Of a stretch of 64,000 nt of DNA, positions 27,017 to 35,792 are shown in pieces. The notes below the pieces were generated by a model, which did no database searches, had not been told where the DNA came from, and saw only the letters and a program-made list of their open reading frames with translations. Position numbers and translations under genes: made by a program. Positions within the stretch are counted from its first letter, which is position 1, and each line of letters opens with the position of its first letter. The DNA is from Cellulomonas sp. SLBN-39 (GTDB lineage: Bacteria > Actinomycetota > Actinomycetes > Actinomycetales > Cellulomonadaceae), in assembly GCF_006715865.1 (NCBI RefSeq), contig NZ_VFOA01000001.1, positions 62,001-126,000 of the forward strand, given 5' to 3'.

Positions 27017-28516
27017 GTGACCGACGCCACGCGCCCCCTGACCACCGACGCCCCGCCACCCGTGGCGGACGGCCCGGCCCCCGTGGCCCCGACCTCGATG
27101 ACCCCGGCCCACCGCCTCGCGATCGGCCTGCTGCTGACGTCGACGTTCGTCGTCATCCTCAACGAGACCACCATGGGCGTCGCGCTGCCGTCGCTGATGG
27201 ACTCCCTCGGCATCACCGCGGCGACCGGGCAGTGGCTGACCACCGGATTCCTGCTGACGATGGCCGTCGTCATCCCCGTCACCGGGTTCCTGCTGCAGCG
27301 CGTCACCACGCGCACCGCGTTCCTCACGGCCATGGGCCTGTTCTCGGCCGGGACGCTGGTGTGCGCGCTCGCGCCCGGGTTCGAGGTGCTGCTCGTCGGG
27401 CGCGTCGTGCAGGCCGGCGGCACCGCGATCATGCTGCCGCTGCTGATGACCACAGTCATGACCGTGACCCCCGTCGCGGGGCGGGGACGCACGATGGGCA
27501 ACATCTCCGTCGTCATCTCCGTCGCGCCGGCCCTCGGCCCGACCCTGTCCGGGCTGGTGCTCAGCACCCTCGAGTGGCGGTGGATCTTCGGCCTCGTGCT
27601 GCCGATCGCGCTGGGGTCGCTGGTGCTGGGCGCCCTGCGCCTGACCGACGTCACCACCCCCGGGACGGCACGCATCGACGTGCTGTCCGTCGTGCTGTCC
27701 GCGCTCGGGTTCGGCGGGCTCGTGTTCGGCCTGTCGCACCTGGGCGAGGCCGCGACGGGCACCGTCCACGCGAGCACCGTCGTGGCGCTCGTCGTCGGCG
27801 GGACCGCCCTGACGCTGTTCGTGGCGCGGCAGCTGCGCCTGCAGCGCACCGACGCGGCCCTGCTGGACCTGCGCACCTTCCGCTCGCGGACCTTCGGCTC
27901 CGCCGTCGCCACCATGGCGATCATGATGATGTCGCTGTTCGGCGTGATCATCATGATCCCGATCTACGCGCAGCGGGTGCTGGGCCTCGACACGCTGGCC
28001 ACCGGCCTGCTGCTGCTGCCCGGGGGCCTCGTCATGGGCCTGCTGGCCCCGGTCGTGGGTCGCGGGTACGACCGGTTCGGTCCCCGCCCGCTCCTGGTCC
28101 CGGGCACCGTGGCCGTGTCCGCCGCCGTGTGGGGGCTGACGCTGCTGGGCGAGCAGAGCGCACCGTGGATGCTGGTCGCGGCGCACATGACCATGTCGGT
28201 CGGGCTCGCGCTGGTGTTCACGCCGCTGTTCACGTCGGCGCTGGGGTCGTTGGCCCCGGGGCTGTACTCGCACGGCAGCGCCATGATCGGCACCGTGCAG
28301 CAGGTCGGTGGTGCCGCCGGCACGGCGGTGTTCGTCACGGTGCTCACCGCCGTGAGCACGAGCGCGACCGTCGGCGGCGCCGACCTCGTCGCCTCGACCG
28401 CGGCCGGCACGCACGCGGCGTTCCTCGTGGGCGGTGTGCTCACGCTCGTCGCGATCCCGCTGGCGCTGGGCGTGCGCCCGGCGCCGGCCGATGCCCCGGC
28501 CGTCGTCGCGCACTGA
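27017..28516 (+). CDS. MFS multidrug exporter (DHA2 type)
   Basis: 499 residues from GTG 27017 (an upstream GTG at 26981 would add 12). After a Pro/Ala/Thr-rich cytoplasmic N-terminus, about 14 hydrophobic segments begin at LAIGLLLTSTFVVILNETTM. Motif-like blocks are TGQWLTTGFLLTMAVVIPVTG (shown in part by GQWLTTGFLL), GRVVQAGGTAIMLPLLM (motif C region) and RGRTMGN. Proton-driven export of small molecules is the family role; the substrate is unknown. No regulator gene is adjacent. A hairpin shared with the convergent hydrolase follows. Confidence 0.9.
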   Translation: MTDATRPLTTDAPPPVADGPAPVAPTSMTPAHRLAIGLLLTSTFVVILNETTMGVALPSLMDSLGITAATGQWLTTGFLLTMAVVIPVTGFLLQRVTTRTAFLTAMGLFSAGTLVCALAPGFEVLLVGRVVQAGGTAIMLPLLMTTVMTVTPVAGRGRTMGNISVVISVAPALGPTLSGLVLSTLEWRWIFGLVLPIALGSLVLGALRLTDVTTPGTARIDVLSVVLSALGFGGLVFGLSHLGEAATGTVHASTVVALVVGGTALTLFVARQLRLQRTDAALLDLRTFRSRTFGSAVATMAIMMMSLFGVIIMIPIYAQRVLGLDTLATGLLLLPGGLVMGLLAPVVGRGYDRFGPRPLLVPGTVAVSAAVWGLTLLGEQSAPWMLVAAHMTMSVGLALVFTPLFTSALGSLAPGLYSHGSAMIGTVQQVGGAAGTAVFVTVLTAVSTSATVGGADLVASTAAGTHAAFLVGGVLTLVAIPLALGVRPAPADAPAVVAH

Positions 28517-28528
28517 CGGACGCACCGG

Positions 28529-28568
28529 CCCGCCCCCGACCGGCACGACCTCACCGGTCGGGGGCGGG
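28529..28568. terminator. Bidirectional terminator between the MFS and hydrolase genes
   Basis: Perfect 15-bp stem (28529-28543 with 28554-28568), 10-base loop. Its right arm covers the last codons of the hydrolase gene on the other strand. Confidence 0.78.
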
Positions 28569-29330
28569 GTCGCCCGCCGGTCCCCCGAGCTGCTCGACCG
28601 CGTCGAGGACGACCGCGTGCACGCGCGGGTCGTCGAGGACGCGGAAGTGGCCGTCGAGCGGCAGCCGCACGTTGACCGCCCCGGCGAGCCACGACCCGTC
28701 GGGCACGTGCGGGTCGAACCGTGCGTGCACCGACCAGACGCGGGCGTGCACGGCCACCTCCCGCGCCAGGGCCAGCACCTGCCGGTCGCGCGGGGACAGC
28801 GCACGCACGGCCCGCACCGGGAACCACCGGGCGTAGGCGGAGCCGGCGAACGGGGTGTTGACCGCCACGAGGCCCACGGCCCGCCCGGTGCGCGTCCCGA
28901 CCGCGGCGGGCGGCCCGTCCGGCGCTCCCAGGACGAGCTTGCCGATGAGCCCGCCCTTGGAGTGCGCCACCAGGACGGCCCCGGTCAGGTCGAGCGACGC
29001 CAGCCGCCGGGCGACCAGGCGCGCCGACGCGTCGAGCGGCCGGTGGTTGCGCCCCAGCGCCGGCACCACGTGCACGGGGTGGCCGGCGTCGTGCAACGAC
29101 CGCGCGAGGGTGGCCATCACGGGCCACGTCTCGTAGATCCCCGGCAGCAGCACCACCGGGGCTCGGTGCCCCGTGACCAGCGTGCGCGGGTCGGGCGGGT
29201 GCAGCAGCGCGCGGGCCTGCGCCCCGGCGATCCACGCGTAGTCGCGTCCCCAGGCCGCACCCCGCACGGCGACCTCCCGGGCGCGGGCCACGGCCCGTCC
29301 CGGCCCCGGCACCCCCCACGTCCCGCCCAC
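28551..29330 (-). CDS. Alpha/beta hydrolase (lipase/PGAP1-like)
   Basis: 259 residues from GTG 29330, preceded by GGGAGG. The fold begins at APVVLLPGIYETWPVM (oxyanion strand). The nucleophile elbow is VLVAHSKGGLIGKLVL (Ser in HSKGG), and VNTPFAGSAYARWF resembles the lid region of bacterial lipases. The catalytic His is probably DGHFRVLDDPRV near the end. Substrate unknown; no signal peptide is obvious, so it is likely cytoplasmic. It is the second of two neighbouring hydrolase genes on this strand. Confidence 0.82.
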   Translation of the reverse strand: MGGTWGVPGPGRAVARAREVAVRGAAWGRDYAWIAGAQARALLHPPDPRTLVTGHRAPVVLLPGIYETWPVMATLARSLHDAGHPVHVVPALGRNHRPLDASARLVARRLASLDLTGAVLVAHSKGGLIGKLVLGAPDGPPAAVGTRTGRAVGLVAVNTPFAGSAYARWFPVRAVRALSPRDRQVLALAREVAVHARVWSVHARFDPHVPDGSWLAGAVNVRLPLDGHFRVLDDPRVHAVVLDAVEQLGGPAGDPAPDR

Positions 29331-29368
29331 CGCGCCTCCCCTGCGCTCCCGGCACCTGCGCCGTGCTG

Positions 29369-30172
29369 CTACCGGCCGACGTGCTCGAGCACCAGGTCGG
29401 CGACCTGGCGCGAGTGCTCGTAGATCACCGCGTGCGACGCGCCGGGCACCTCGACCCAGCGGCCCCGCGGCGCGAGGTCCGCGAGCTCGGCGACCCACGC
29501 GCGCGGCGCGACGTGGTCGTGCTCGCCCCGCACCACCACGACGGGCACGTCGACCGCCGGCAGCCGCTCCTCGATCGGGTACCGCAGCATCCGCGGCAGC
29601 ACCGAGGCGAACCAGTGCGGCCCGCACTCGACGTACCCCTGGAGCGCGACCGCCCGGGTGCGGGCCGACTCGTGCCACGAGCTCTGCAGCAGGCGGGCGG
29701 CCTGCAGCGGCACCGACCGCTCACGGGAGTTCACCGGCGGCCCCACCAGCACCGCGTGCGTGGCGATCCCGGGGTGCGAGGCCAGCACCTCGGTGACGAT
29801 CTGCGACCCCATCGAGTGCCCGACGAAGGTCGGCCGCTCCAGCCCGGCGTGCTCGACCCAGCGGGCGATCAGCTCGGCGAAGTCCGTGATCTCCAGGTGC
29901 CCGTGCGGGCGCGGCACGCCCGCGAACCCCGGCAGGTCCAGCAGGTGCACGGCACCGACGCGCCCCAGCACGACCGCGAGCCGCTCGAAGTACTGCGAGC
30001 TCACGCCGAGGCCGTGCACGAGCACGATGTCGTGCCGGTCCTCGAGCGGCACGTCGTGCGTCGCGTCGATCCACGTCGTCCACGTGCGCAGCGCCAGCCC
30101 GCCGATCCGCACCCGGTCGATGCGGACGTTCAGCCCGCTCGGTGCCTGCGACCCGCGCACCGTCTGCGGCAT
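29369..30172 (-). CDS. Alpha/beta hydrolase
   Basis: 267 residues from ATG 30172. The oxyanion strand is DIVLVHGLGVSSQYFERL, the nucleophile elbow is TFVGHSMGSQIVTEV (Ser in GHSMG), the acid is in VRGEHDHVAPRAW, and the catalytic His is in VPGASHAVIYEHS. This is the canonical esterase/haloperoxidase-like pattern, with no clue to substrate. It lies 38 bases upstream of the other hydrolase gene on the same strand. Confidence 0.88.
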   Translation of the reverse strand: MPQTVRGSQAPSGLNVRIDRVRIGGLALRTWTTWIDATHDVPLEDRHDIVLVHGLGVSSQYFERLAVVLGRVGAVHLLDLPGFAGVPRPHGHLEITDFAELIARWVEHAGLERPTFVGHSMGSQIVTEVLASHPGIATHAVLVGPPVNSRERSVPLQAARLLQSSWHESARTRAVALQGYVECGPHWFASVLPRMLRYPIEERLPAVDVPVVVVRGEHDHVAPRAWVAELADLAPRGRWVEVPGASHAVIYEHSRQVADLVLEHVGR

Positions 30173-30270
30173 CGGCCCTCCCGCTCGCACCGCGACGCGC
30201 CGCGGACCGGGCGACCCGGGCGGGGCGCCGGGCCTGATGGTGCCACGGCACGCGCCCCCCGCGCCCGCCG

Positions 30271-32187
30271 TCACAGGATCGCGGGGGCGTCCGGCGCGAG
30301 ACGACGCTGCAGGCCCGCACCCAGCGCGAGGCCCGCGAGCACGCCGAGGCTGATCGCGACCATGGTGGTGCCCGTCGTGACGATGGTCGTGACCGCCTGC
30401 TCCGTGCCCTGGCCGAGCGCCGACGTGACCCCCACCAGCCCGAGGGCCCCGGGCACGAGCACCCAGAACCCCGGCAGGAACGCGACGAGGAACGCCGGCC
30501 CGCGCGCCCGCGAGGCGGCGAGCATCGCCACCGGCGTCATCGCGAGGGCACCGACGAACGCGGAGACCACCGCGCCGAGCAGCAGCCCGCCGACGACCTG
30601 CCCGGCGTACGCGGTGAGCAGCACCACCGCGATCCACGGCAGCGACGTGCGGCGGGCGTCGTTGTGCAGCACCACCCCGACCGCGTAGACCAGGACCCCG
30701 ACCCACGGGCCCGCCCAGCCCAGCGGGTGCGCGCTGGCCGTGCCGACCTCGGTGGCCGGGACGCCGACGAGCCCTGCCGCGGCGGTGATGCCGAGCGCGA
30801 GGAGCACGAGCTGCATGACGCCCGCAGCCAGGCGCGCGGACCCGGCGATCATCTGCCGCGTGGCCAGGTCGATCACGCCCGTGGTGAGCTGCGCCCCCGG
30901 CAGGAACGTCACGAGCGGCGCGACGAGCGGGGCGAGCAGGCCCACCGGCAGCCCGGTGCGCGCGAGCAGCAGCACCGGCACGGACACGAGGAACGCGCAC
31001 GCCGCGACGAGCAGCCCCTGGTAGGCGCCCGGCACCCGGCCGGTCAGCAGCACGACGGCCGCCACCGCCCCGCCCAGCACGGTCGCGACCAGCACGTCGG
31101 CCCACCCGCCGCCGAGGACCATGGACAGGCCCGCGGCGATCGCGAGGTAGCCAACCAGGCGGACCAGCGGGGTCGACGGCGGCGGCGCGGCGAGCGTCGT
31201 GGCGAGCGCCCCCAGCCCGTCGCGCGGGCGCACGTCGCCGCGCACCGCACCGTCGGCGAGGTCGAGGACGTCCTGCACCTGGTCCAGCCGCAGGTTCCGT
31301 GACCCCGCGCCGGACACCGCCGTGTGCACGCCGCCCTCCCCCGCGACGGACACGAGCAGCGCGGTCGGGAAGGTCACGACCTGCGTGTCCGGCAGGTCGT
31401 TGACGGTGGCGACGCGTTCGAGCGTCCGGTTGACCTGGACGATCGGCGCCGCGGAGTCGACGAGCGCCTGGCCGAGCGCCACGAGGAACCGGACGGTCTC
31501 CGCCTGGCGTGCGGCGGGGTGCGGGTCGGCGGCCACGGCGTCGACGGGCGCCCCGGGAGCGGCGTCCGCGTCGTGCGGCGGCGCCGGGTCCCCGGCCGTG
31601 AGCACGAGCGTGGCCGGGCCGTCGACGTCGGCGGCCTGCGCGCGCGCACCGGGCTCGACGGCCGGGACCGTCGTGGCTGTCCCGTCGGCAGCGGTCCCGT
31701 CGGCAGCGCTCCCGTCGCGCGGTCCGGCCGGGACGCTGCCGGCCCGTCGTGTCGACCGCCACAGGGCCACCACCAGCACGGTCACGGCGAGCAGCACGAG
31801 CGCGGCGACGACGAGCGCGCCTGCCGGCAGGCCCGACGCCGTCACGGCGGGCGGCGACGTGAAGGCGGGCACCTCGACCGCCGGCGTGGTCGTGGTCGCG
31901 CTCGGCGACTGCCCCGGCGGGGTCACCGGGGCCGACGGCACGGCCGGGGCGGTCGTGGCCGGCGACGTCGGGACGGGCGTGGTGGTGGCTGCGGGGTCCG
32001 GGCCGGGGGTGGCGTCGTCGGTCGGGGGCGCCGCCGGAGCCGTCGTGGGGACGGCGGTGGGCGCGGTGGTCGTGGTCGGCGCGGGGGTCGCGGTGGCGGT
32101 GGCGGCGCCCGGCACGGCCGGTGCCGTGCCGTCCGGTGCGAGGGCGTCGGCCGGGGCCGGGTCGTCGGCCGGGGCTGCGGCCGTCAC
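30271..32187 (-). CDS. ThrE-type threonine/serine exporter with Thr/Pro/Ala-rich extension
   Basis: 638 residues from GTG 32187, overlapping the acylphosphatase stop (GTGA). Residues 1-120 are almost only Ala, Pro, Thr, Val and Asp; a lone membrane helix follows at about 122-143 (GALVVAALVLLAVTVLVVAL), then a charged linker to about 225. The conserved ThrE cytoplasmic domain begins at ETVRFLVALGQALVDSAAPI, and about ten membrane segments complete the carrier (DUF1212 plus DUF3815 halves fused). C. glutamicum ThrE is 489 residues, so the front is an addition. Amino-acid efflux is the family role. Confidence 0.85.
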   Translation of the reverse strand: MTAAAPADDPAPADALAPDGTAPAVPGAATATATPAPTTTTAPTAVPTTAPAAPPTDDATPGPDPAATTTPVPTSPATTAPAVPSAPVTPPGQSPSATTTTPAVEVPAFTSPPAVTASGLPAGALVVAALVLLAVTVLVVALWRSTRRAGSVPAGPRDGSAADGTAADGTATTVPAVEPGARAQAADVDGPATLVLTAGDPAPPHDADAAPGAPVDAVAADPHPAARQAETVRFLVALGQALVDSAAPIVQVNRTLERVATVNDLPDTQVVTFPTALLVSVAGEGGVHTAVSGAGSRNLRLDQVQDVLDLADGAVRGDVRPRDGLGALATTLAAPPPSTPLVRLVGYLAIAAGLSMVLGGGWADVLVATVLGGAVAAVVLLTGRVPGAYQGLLVAACAFLVSVPVLLLARTGLPVGLLAPLVAPLVTFLPGAQLTTGVIDLATRQMIAGSARLAAGVMQLVLLALGITAAAGLVGVPATEVGTASAHPLGWAGPWVGVLVYAVGVVLHNDARRTSLPWIAVVLLTAYAGQVVGGLLLGAVVSAFVGALAMTPVAMLAASRARGPAFLVAFLPGFWVLVPGALGLVGVTSALGQGTEQAVTTIVTTGTTMVAISLGVLAGLALGAGLQRRLAPDAPAIL

Positions 32188-32453
32188 GGCTCGACCACGA
32201 ACCCCGTCGCGCCCGTCGGCTCCTCGTCGGCGACGTCGACCGCACGGACCACCGCACCGGCCGGTCCGTGGCCGAACCAGCGCAGCATGGCCTCGACGTC
32301 GCCGACCGGCCCTTCGACGGCGGCCTCGACGGTGCCGTCGGGCCGGTTGCGCACCCAGCCGGCCACACCGAGGCGCGCGGCCTCGCGCGCCGCGGACCAG
32401 CGGAACCCGACGCCCTGCACGAGCCCGTGGACGACGGCTCGACGACGGATCAC
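32184..32453 (-). CDS. acyP: Acylphosphatase
   Basis: 89 residues. Hydrolyses carboxyl-phosphate bonds of acyl phosphates. The substrate loop VVHGLVQGVGFRWSAAREA contains the catalytic Arg, and GVAGWVRNRPDGTVEAAVEG contains the catalytic Asn and the second signature. Normal family length. GTG start at 32453; divergent from the NYN gene and coupled to the exporter gene. Confidence 0.94.
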   Translation of the reverse strand: MIRRRAVVHGLVQGVGFRWSAAREAARLGVAGWVRNRPDGTVEAAVEGPVGDVEAMLRWFGHGPAGAVVRAVDVADEEPTGATGFVVEP

Positions 32454-32570
32454 GGGCGTGTCCTCCGGGGTGCGCGGGTAGCGGCGGACCGGCGGCCCGT
32501 CCGCGTCGAGGCTACCGACGCGCGTCGTCCCCGCACGTCGTCACGGCCACCGGGCGGGCAGGATGGGTCC

Positions 32571-33878
32571 GTGACCGTCTCCGAGACCCGTGCGCCCCGC
32601 CATCTGCGATCGGCGCTGTTCGTCGACTTCGACAACGTCTACATCGGCCTGACCCGGCTGGACGCCGAGGCGGCGGAGGCGTTCGCGACGGACCCGGGCC
32701 ACTGGCTGGCCGAGCTGGCGCACGGGTCGGGCACGGACGGGGAGATCACGCGCCGGTTCCTCGTGCTGGCGTGCTACCTCAATCCGTCGGTGTACTCCCG
32801 GTACCGGCCCAACTTCACGCGCGCCGGCTTCCAGGTGGTGGACTGCCCGTCGCTGACCCAGCAGGGCAAGTCCAGCGCCGACATCAACCTCGTGCTGGAC
32901 GCGGTCGACGCCCTCGCGGCGCGCACCCGGTACGACGAGTTCGTCATCGTCTCGGCCGACGCGGACTTCACGCCGCTGGCGCAGCGGTGCCGGGCCGACG
33001 ACCGCCGGGTCACGATCATCACGGCGAGCCCGGCGGCCAGCGCGTACCGCGCGGTCGCGGACCAGGTGATCGGTGCCGACGCCCTGGCCGACCTCGTGAG
33101 CCCGTCGGTGACGCCCCTGGACCAGCCGCCGGTCGCGCCCGTGGTGGTGCCCCCGGCGGCCGCACCGGCGGCGCGCACCGCCGAGCTGCCGGCGCAGCGC
33201 AGCACGGAGCCGGAGCCGGACGTCGCCGCCGCGGTGCTGGCGACGTCGGACGCCCGGGCCCGCAAGGCGGTGCTGCGCACGGTGCGCCGCGCGGACCGGC
33301 CGATGACGCTGGGGGCGGTGGCGCAGGTCGCGCTCGACGCCGACCCCGCGCTCGGCGGCACGGGCTGGGCCGGTGCGGGCGGGTTCGCCGCGTGGCTGGC
33401 CCGGGCGGTGCCCGAGGTCGCGGTCTCGACGCGGCCGCCGGGCCACGTGTGGGACCCGCAGCGCTTCGGCGAGGCGGACCTGCCGGGCGCGGTGGCGGAC
33501 GCCGACCCCACGGCGCTGCAGCGGCAGGTCATCGCGGTGACCGACACCCCCGGGCTCAGCCAGCGGCACTACCGGGTGCTGCTGGAGACGCTCGCCAAGG
33601 ACGTCGCGGCGCACCCGTTCGACCGGCAGACGACGACGCGACGGGTCTACGAGGCCTGCCAGTCCGCGGGGGCCATGGTGGGCCGGTCGACGGTGAACTT
33701 CGTGCTGTCCGGCGTCCTCTACACGGGCCTGTCGCTCGACGCGCGGCCGGGTGTGGGGCCGATCGCGTCGGCGTGGGCGGACAACGTGGTGGGTCTGTGC
33801 CGCGGCGCCCGCATGGACCTCACGGCCGGTGACGTGACGGCGATCCGCACCTGGGTCACGGGCGGCCTCCTGGACTGA
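32571..33878 (+). CDS. NYN-domain (PIN-like) protein with C-terminal OST-HTH-like repeats
   Basis: 435 residues from GTG 32571. The NYN nuclease-like domain (about 12-175) opens with SALFVDFDNVYIGL (first acidic pair), then KSSADINLVLDAVDAL (second Asp) and EFVIVSADADFTPLAQRC (third acidic group), the usual metal-site carboxylates. A Pro/Ala linker leads to two similar helical regions (about 220-300 and 310-370) that look like OST-HTH/LOTUS modules, which bind RNA in other proteins. An RNA-processing nuclease is the likely role; the OST-HTH assignment is tentative. Confidence 0.8.
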   Translation: MTVSETRAPRHLRSALFVDFDNVYIGLTRLDAEAAEAFATDPGHWLAELAHGSGTDGEITRRFLVLACYLNPSVYSRYRPNFTRAGFQVVDCPSLTQQGKSSADINLVLDAVDALAARTRYDEFVIVSADADFTPLAQRCRADDRRVTIITASPAASAYRAVADQVIGADALADLVSPSVTPLDQPPVAPVVVPPAAAPAARTAELPAQRSTEPEPDVAAAVLATSDARARKAVLRTVRRADRPMTLGAVAQVALDADPALGGTGWAGAGGFAAWLARAVPEVAVSTRPPGHVWDPQRFGEADLPGAVADADPTALQRQVIAVTDTPGLSQRHYRVLLETLAKDVAAHPFDRQTTTRRVYEACQSAGAMVGRSTVNFVLSGVLYTGLSLDARPGVGPIASAWADNVVGLCRGARMDLTAGDVTAIRTWVTGGLLD

Positions 33879-33915
33879 TCCGCCCGCCGGGTGCCCACCC
33901 GGCCCCGGCTCCACC

Positions 33916-33979
33916 CCGCCGACCCCGTCATCGGTGACGTCGTCTCCCACCGACCCGCCACCGATGACGGGGTCGGCGG
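33916..33979. repeat. Long inverted repeat, 21-bp arms
   Basis: Arms 33916-33936 and 33959-33979 are perfect reverse complements, separated by 22 bases. It lies in the 243-base gap between the convergent NYN and DUF5684 genes and may be a terminator, although the loop is large for one. Confidence 0.75.
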
Positions 33980-34017
33980 TGGGTGTGCGAGCCGACCGGG
34001 ACGACGACGCCCGCCGC

Positions 34018-34067
34018 CCCCGTCGTCCGTGGCGGCACCGGGAGGGGTGGCGTCACGGACGACGGGG
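34018..34067. repeat. Second inverted repeat, 14-bp arms
   Basis: CCCCGTCGTCCGTG (34018-34031) pairs perfectly with 34054-34067, again around a 22-base spacer. Several GGTCGAC copies follow up to about 34130. Same gap as the first repeat. Confidence 0.7.
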
Positions 34068-34121
34068 TCGACGGGCGGGGTGGTCGACGAGGGCGACCGG
34101 CGGTGCGGTCGACCGGGCCGG

Positions 34122-34550
34122 TCAGGCCTGGGCGGGTGCCGCCGTGGGGGCGGTGAGGGCGGCCGGACCGCGGTACGTGCTCGAGTCGAGCCACAGGACG
34201 TAGAAGAACACGAGCGAGAGCAGCAGCAGGCCCACGGTGAAGCCGGTGCCGTGGCCGAACGACCGCGACAGGTCGTTCATGAGCAGGATCAGCACCACGA
34301 CGTTGACGACAGGGACGAAGAGGAGCAGGAACCACCACCACGGACGGCCGACGATCTTGAGCATCACGAACGTGTTGTAGAGCGGGACGAAGCCCTGCCA
34401 GCGGGCCTCGCCGGCCTTGACGAAGAACCCGCCGACGGGCAGGCCCACGACGACGAGCGCGATGACGATCGAGATGAGCGAGCCGACGAGGGCACCGGCG
34501 GCCGCGGCCGGGTCCACCGTCGTGGTGGTCTGGGACAGAAGCGTGAGCAT
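34122..34550 (-). CDS. DUF5684-like membrane protein
   Basis: 142 residues from ATG 34550. A Thr-rich start (LLSQTTTTVDPAA) precedes a membrane helix (SLISIVIALVVVGLPVGGFF), the soluble-looking conserved motif KAGEARWQGFVPLYNTFVML, then PWWWFLLLFVPVVNVVVLIL and a third helix near the end. The WQGFVPLYN block is the hallmark of DUF5684-type proteins, which often occur with signal-peptidase or LPXTG genes, though none is here. No strong ribosome site is visible before the ATG. Function unknown. Confidence 0.75.
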   Translation of the reverse strand: MLTLLSQTTTTVDPAAAAGALVGSLISIVIALVVVGLPVGGFFVKAGEARWQGFVPLYNTFVMLKIVGRPWWWFLLLFVPVVNVVVLILLMNDLSRSFGHGTGFTVGLLLLSLVFFYVLWLDSSTYRGPAALTAPTAAPAQA

Positions 34551-34718
34551 GGCGCGAAACGTAGCGGTGGCAGGTGCGGCGATGTGCCCGGTTCTCACAG
34601 ATTTCACCCGTTCTGATCACACGGGACGCACAGGTCGCGCGGGCTCCACGCACCGACAGGCTGCGCCCGTGGCTCTCGTCACGGAATGCCCCGGACGCCG
34701 CACCCGGTTGGGACCAGG

Positions 34719-35756
34719 GTGACGACCCTCTCCGTGCTGGACCTCGTGCCCGTCCGATCCGACCAGAGCACCGCCGACGCGCTGGCGGCCACGCTCACGC
34801 TGGCCCGCGTCGCGGACGAGGTCGGCGCGCACCGCTACTGGGTCGCCGAGCACCACAACATGCCCGCGGTCGCGGCCACCAACGCACCCCTGCTCATGGC
34901 GATGGTCGCGGCGGCGACGACGCGGGTGCGGGTCGGGTCCGGCGGCGTCATGCTGCCGAACCACGCACCCCTGGTCGTCGCGGAGCAGATCGCCCTGCTC
35001 GAGGCGGCGCACCCCGGCCGCATCGACGTGGGCCTGGGGCGCGCCCCGGGCTCGGACCCCGTGACGAGCCACGTGCTGCGGCGCGGTCAGTCCGGCGGCG
35101 ACGGTGTCGACACCTTCGACGAGGACGTCGAGACCCTCCGCTCGCTGGTCCGGCCCGACGGGGTCGTGGTCCGCGTCGGCACCGGGACCTACCCGCTGCG
35201 TGCGACGCCCCGCGCGACGACCGTGCCGCAGGTGTGGCTGCTGGGCTCGTCGTCGTACTCCGCGCAGCTCGCCGGGCGGCTCGGCCTGCCGTACGTGTTC
35301 GCCCACCACTTCGCCGGGCGCGGCACCGACGAGGCCGTGGCGCTGTACCGCCGCACCTTCGCGCCCTCGGACGAGCTGGCCGCGCCGCGCACGATCGCCG
35401 TGGTGAACGCAGCGGTCGCGCCCACCGCCGAGGAGGCCCACCGGCTCGCGCTGCCGCAGGTGCGCACCATGTGGCGGTTGCGGCAGGGCGTGCGGCTGGA
35501 GCCGCAGGAGCTCGTCGAGGACGCGGAGGCCGCTCCCCTGCCGGCGTCGGCGGACGCCGCACTGGCGGCGGTCACGGCGTCGTGGGTGGTCGGCGACCCC
35601 GCGGGTGCGGCGGCCCAGGTCCGGGAGCTGGCGGAGCGGCTCGGCACGGACGAGGTGATGGTCACCCCGGTCGCCGGTGCGGTGCGGGGCACGCCGGCCG
35701 ACCGCTCGCCGGCCCGGGAGGCCACCCTCCGCCTCCTCGCGGACGCGCTCGCCTGA
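34719..35756 (+). CDS. LLM-class flavin-dependent oxidoreductase
   Basis: 345 residues from GTG 34719, giving the typical opening TLSVLDLVPVRSDQSTADAL (ATG 34686 would add 11). Bacterial-luciferase-like fold: RYWVAEHHNMPAVAATNAP (conserved EHHN), RVRVGSGGVMLPNHAPLVVA, RIDVGLGRAPGSDP and VWLLGSSSYSAQLAGRLG. This subgroup (YhbW/MsnO8-like) probably uses FMN; the substrate is unknown. It stands alone, divergent from DUF5684 and convergent with rlmC. Confidence 0.9.
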   Translation: MTTLSVLDLVPVRSDQSTADALAATLTLARVADEVGAHRYWVAEHHNMPAVAATNAPLLMAMVAAATTRVRVGSGGVMLPNHAPLVVAEQIALLEAAHPGRIDVGLGRAPGSDPVTSHVLRRGQSGGDGVDTFDEDVETLRSLVRPDGVVVRVGTGTYPLRATPRATTVPQVWLLGSSSYSAQLAGRLGLPYVFAHHFAGRGTDEAVALYRRTFAPSDELAAPRTIAVVNAAVAPTAEEAHRLALPQVRTMWRLRQGVRLEPQELVEDAEAAPLPASADAALAAVTASWVVGDPAGAAAQVRELAERLGTDEVMVTPVAGAVRGTPADRSPAREATLRLLADALA

Positions 35757-35792
35757 CGGCACCGCCCGTCCGGGGCGACGGGCGCGGCCGGA

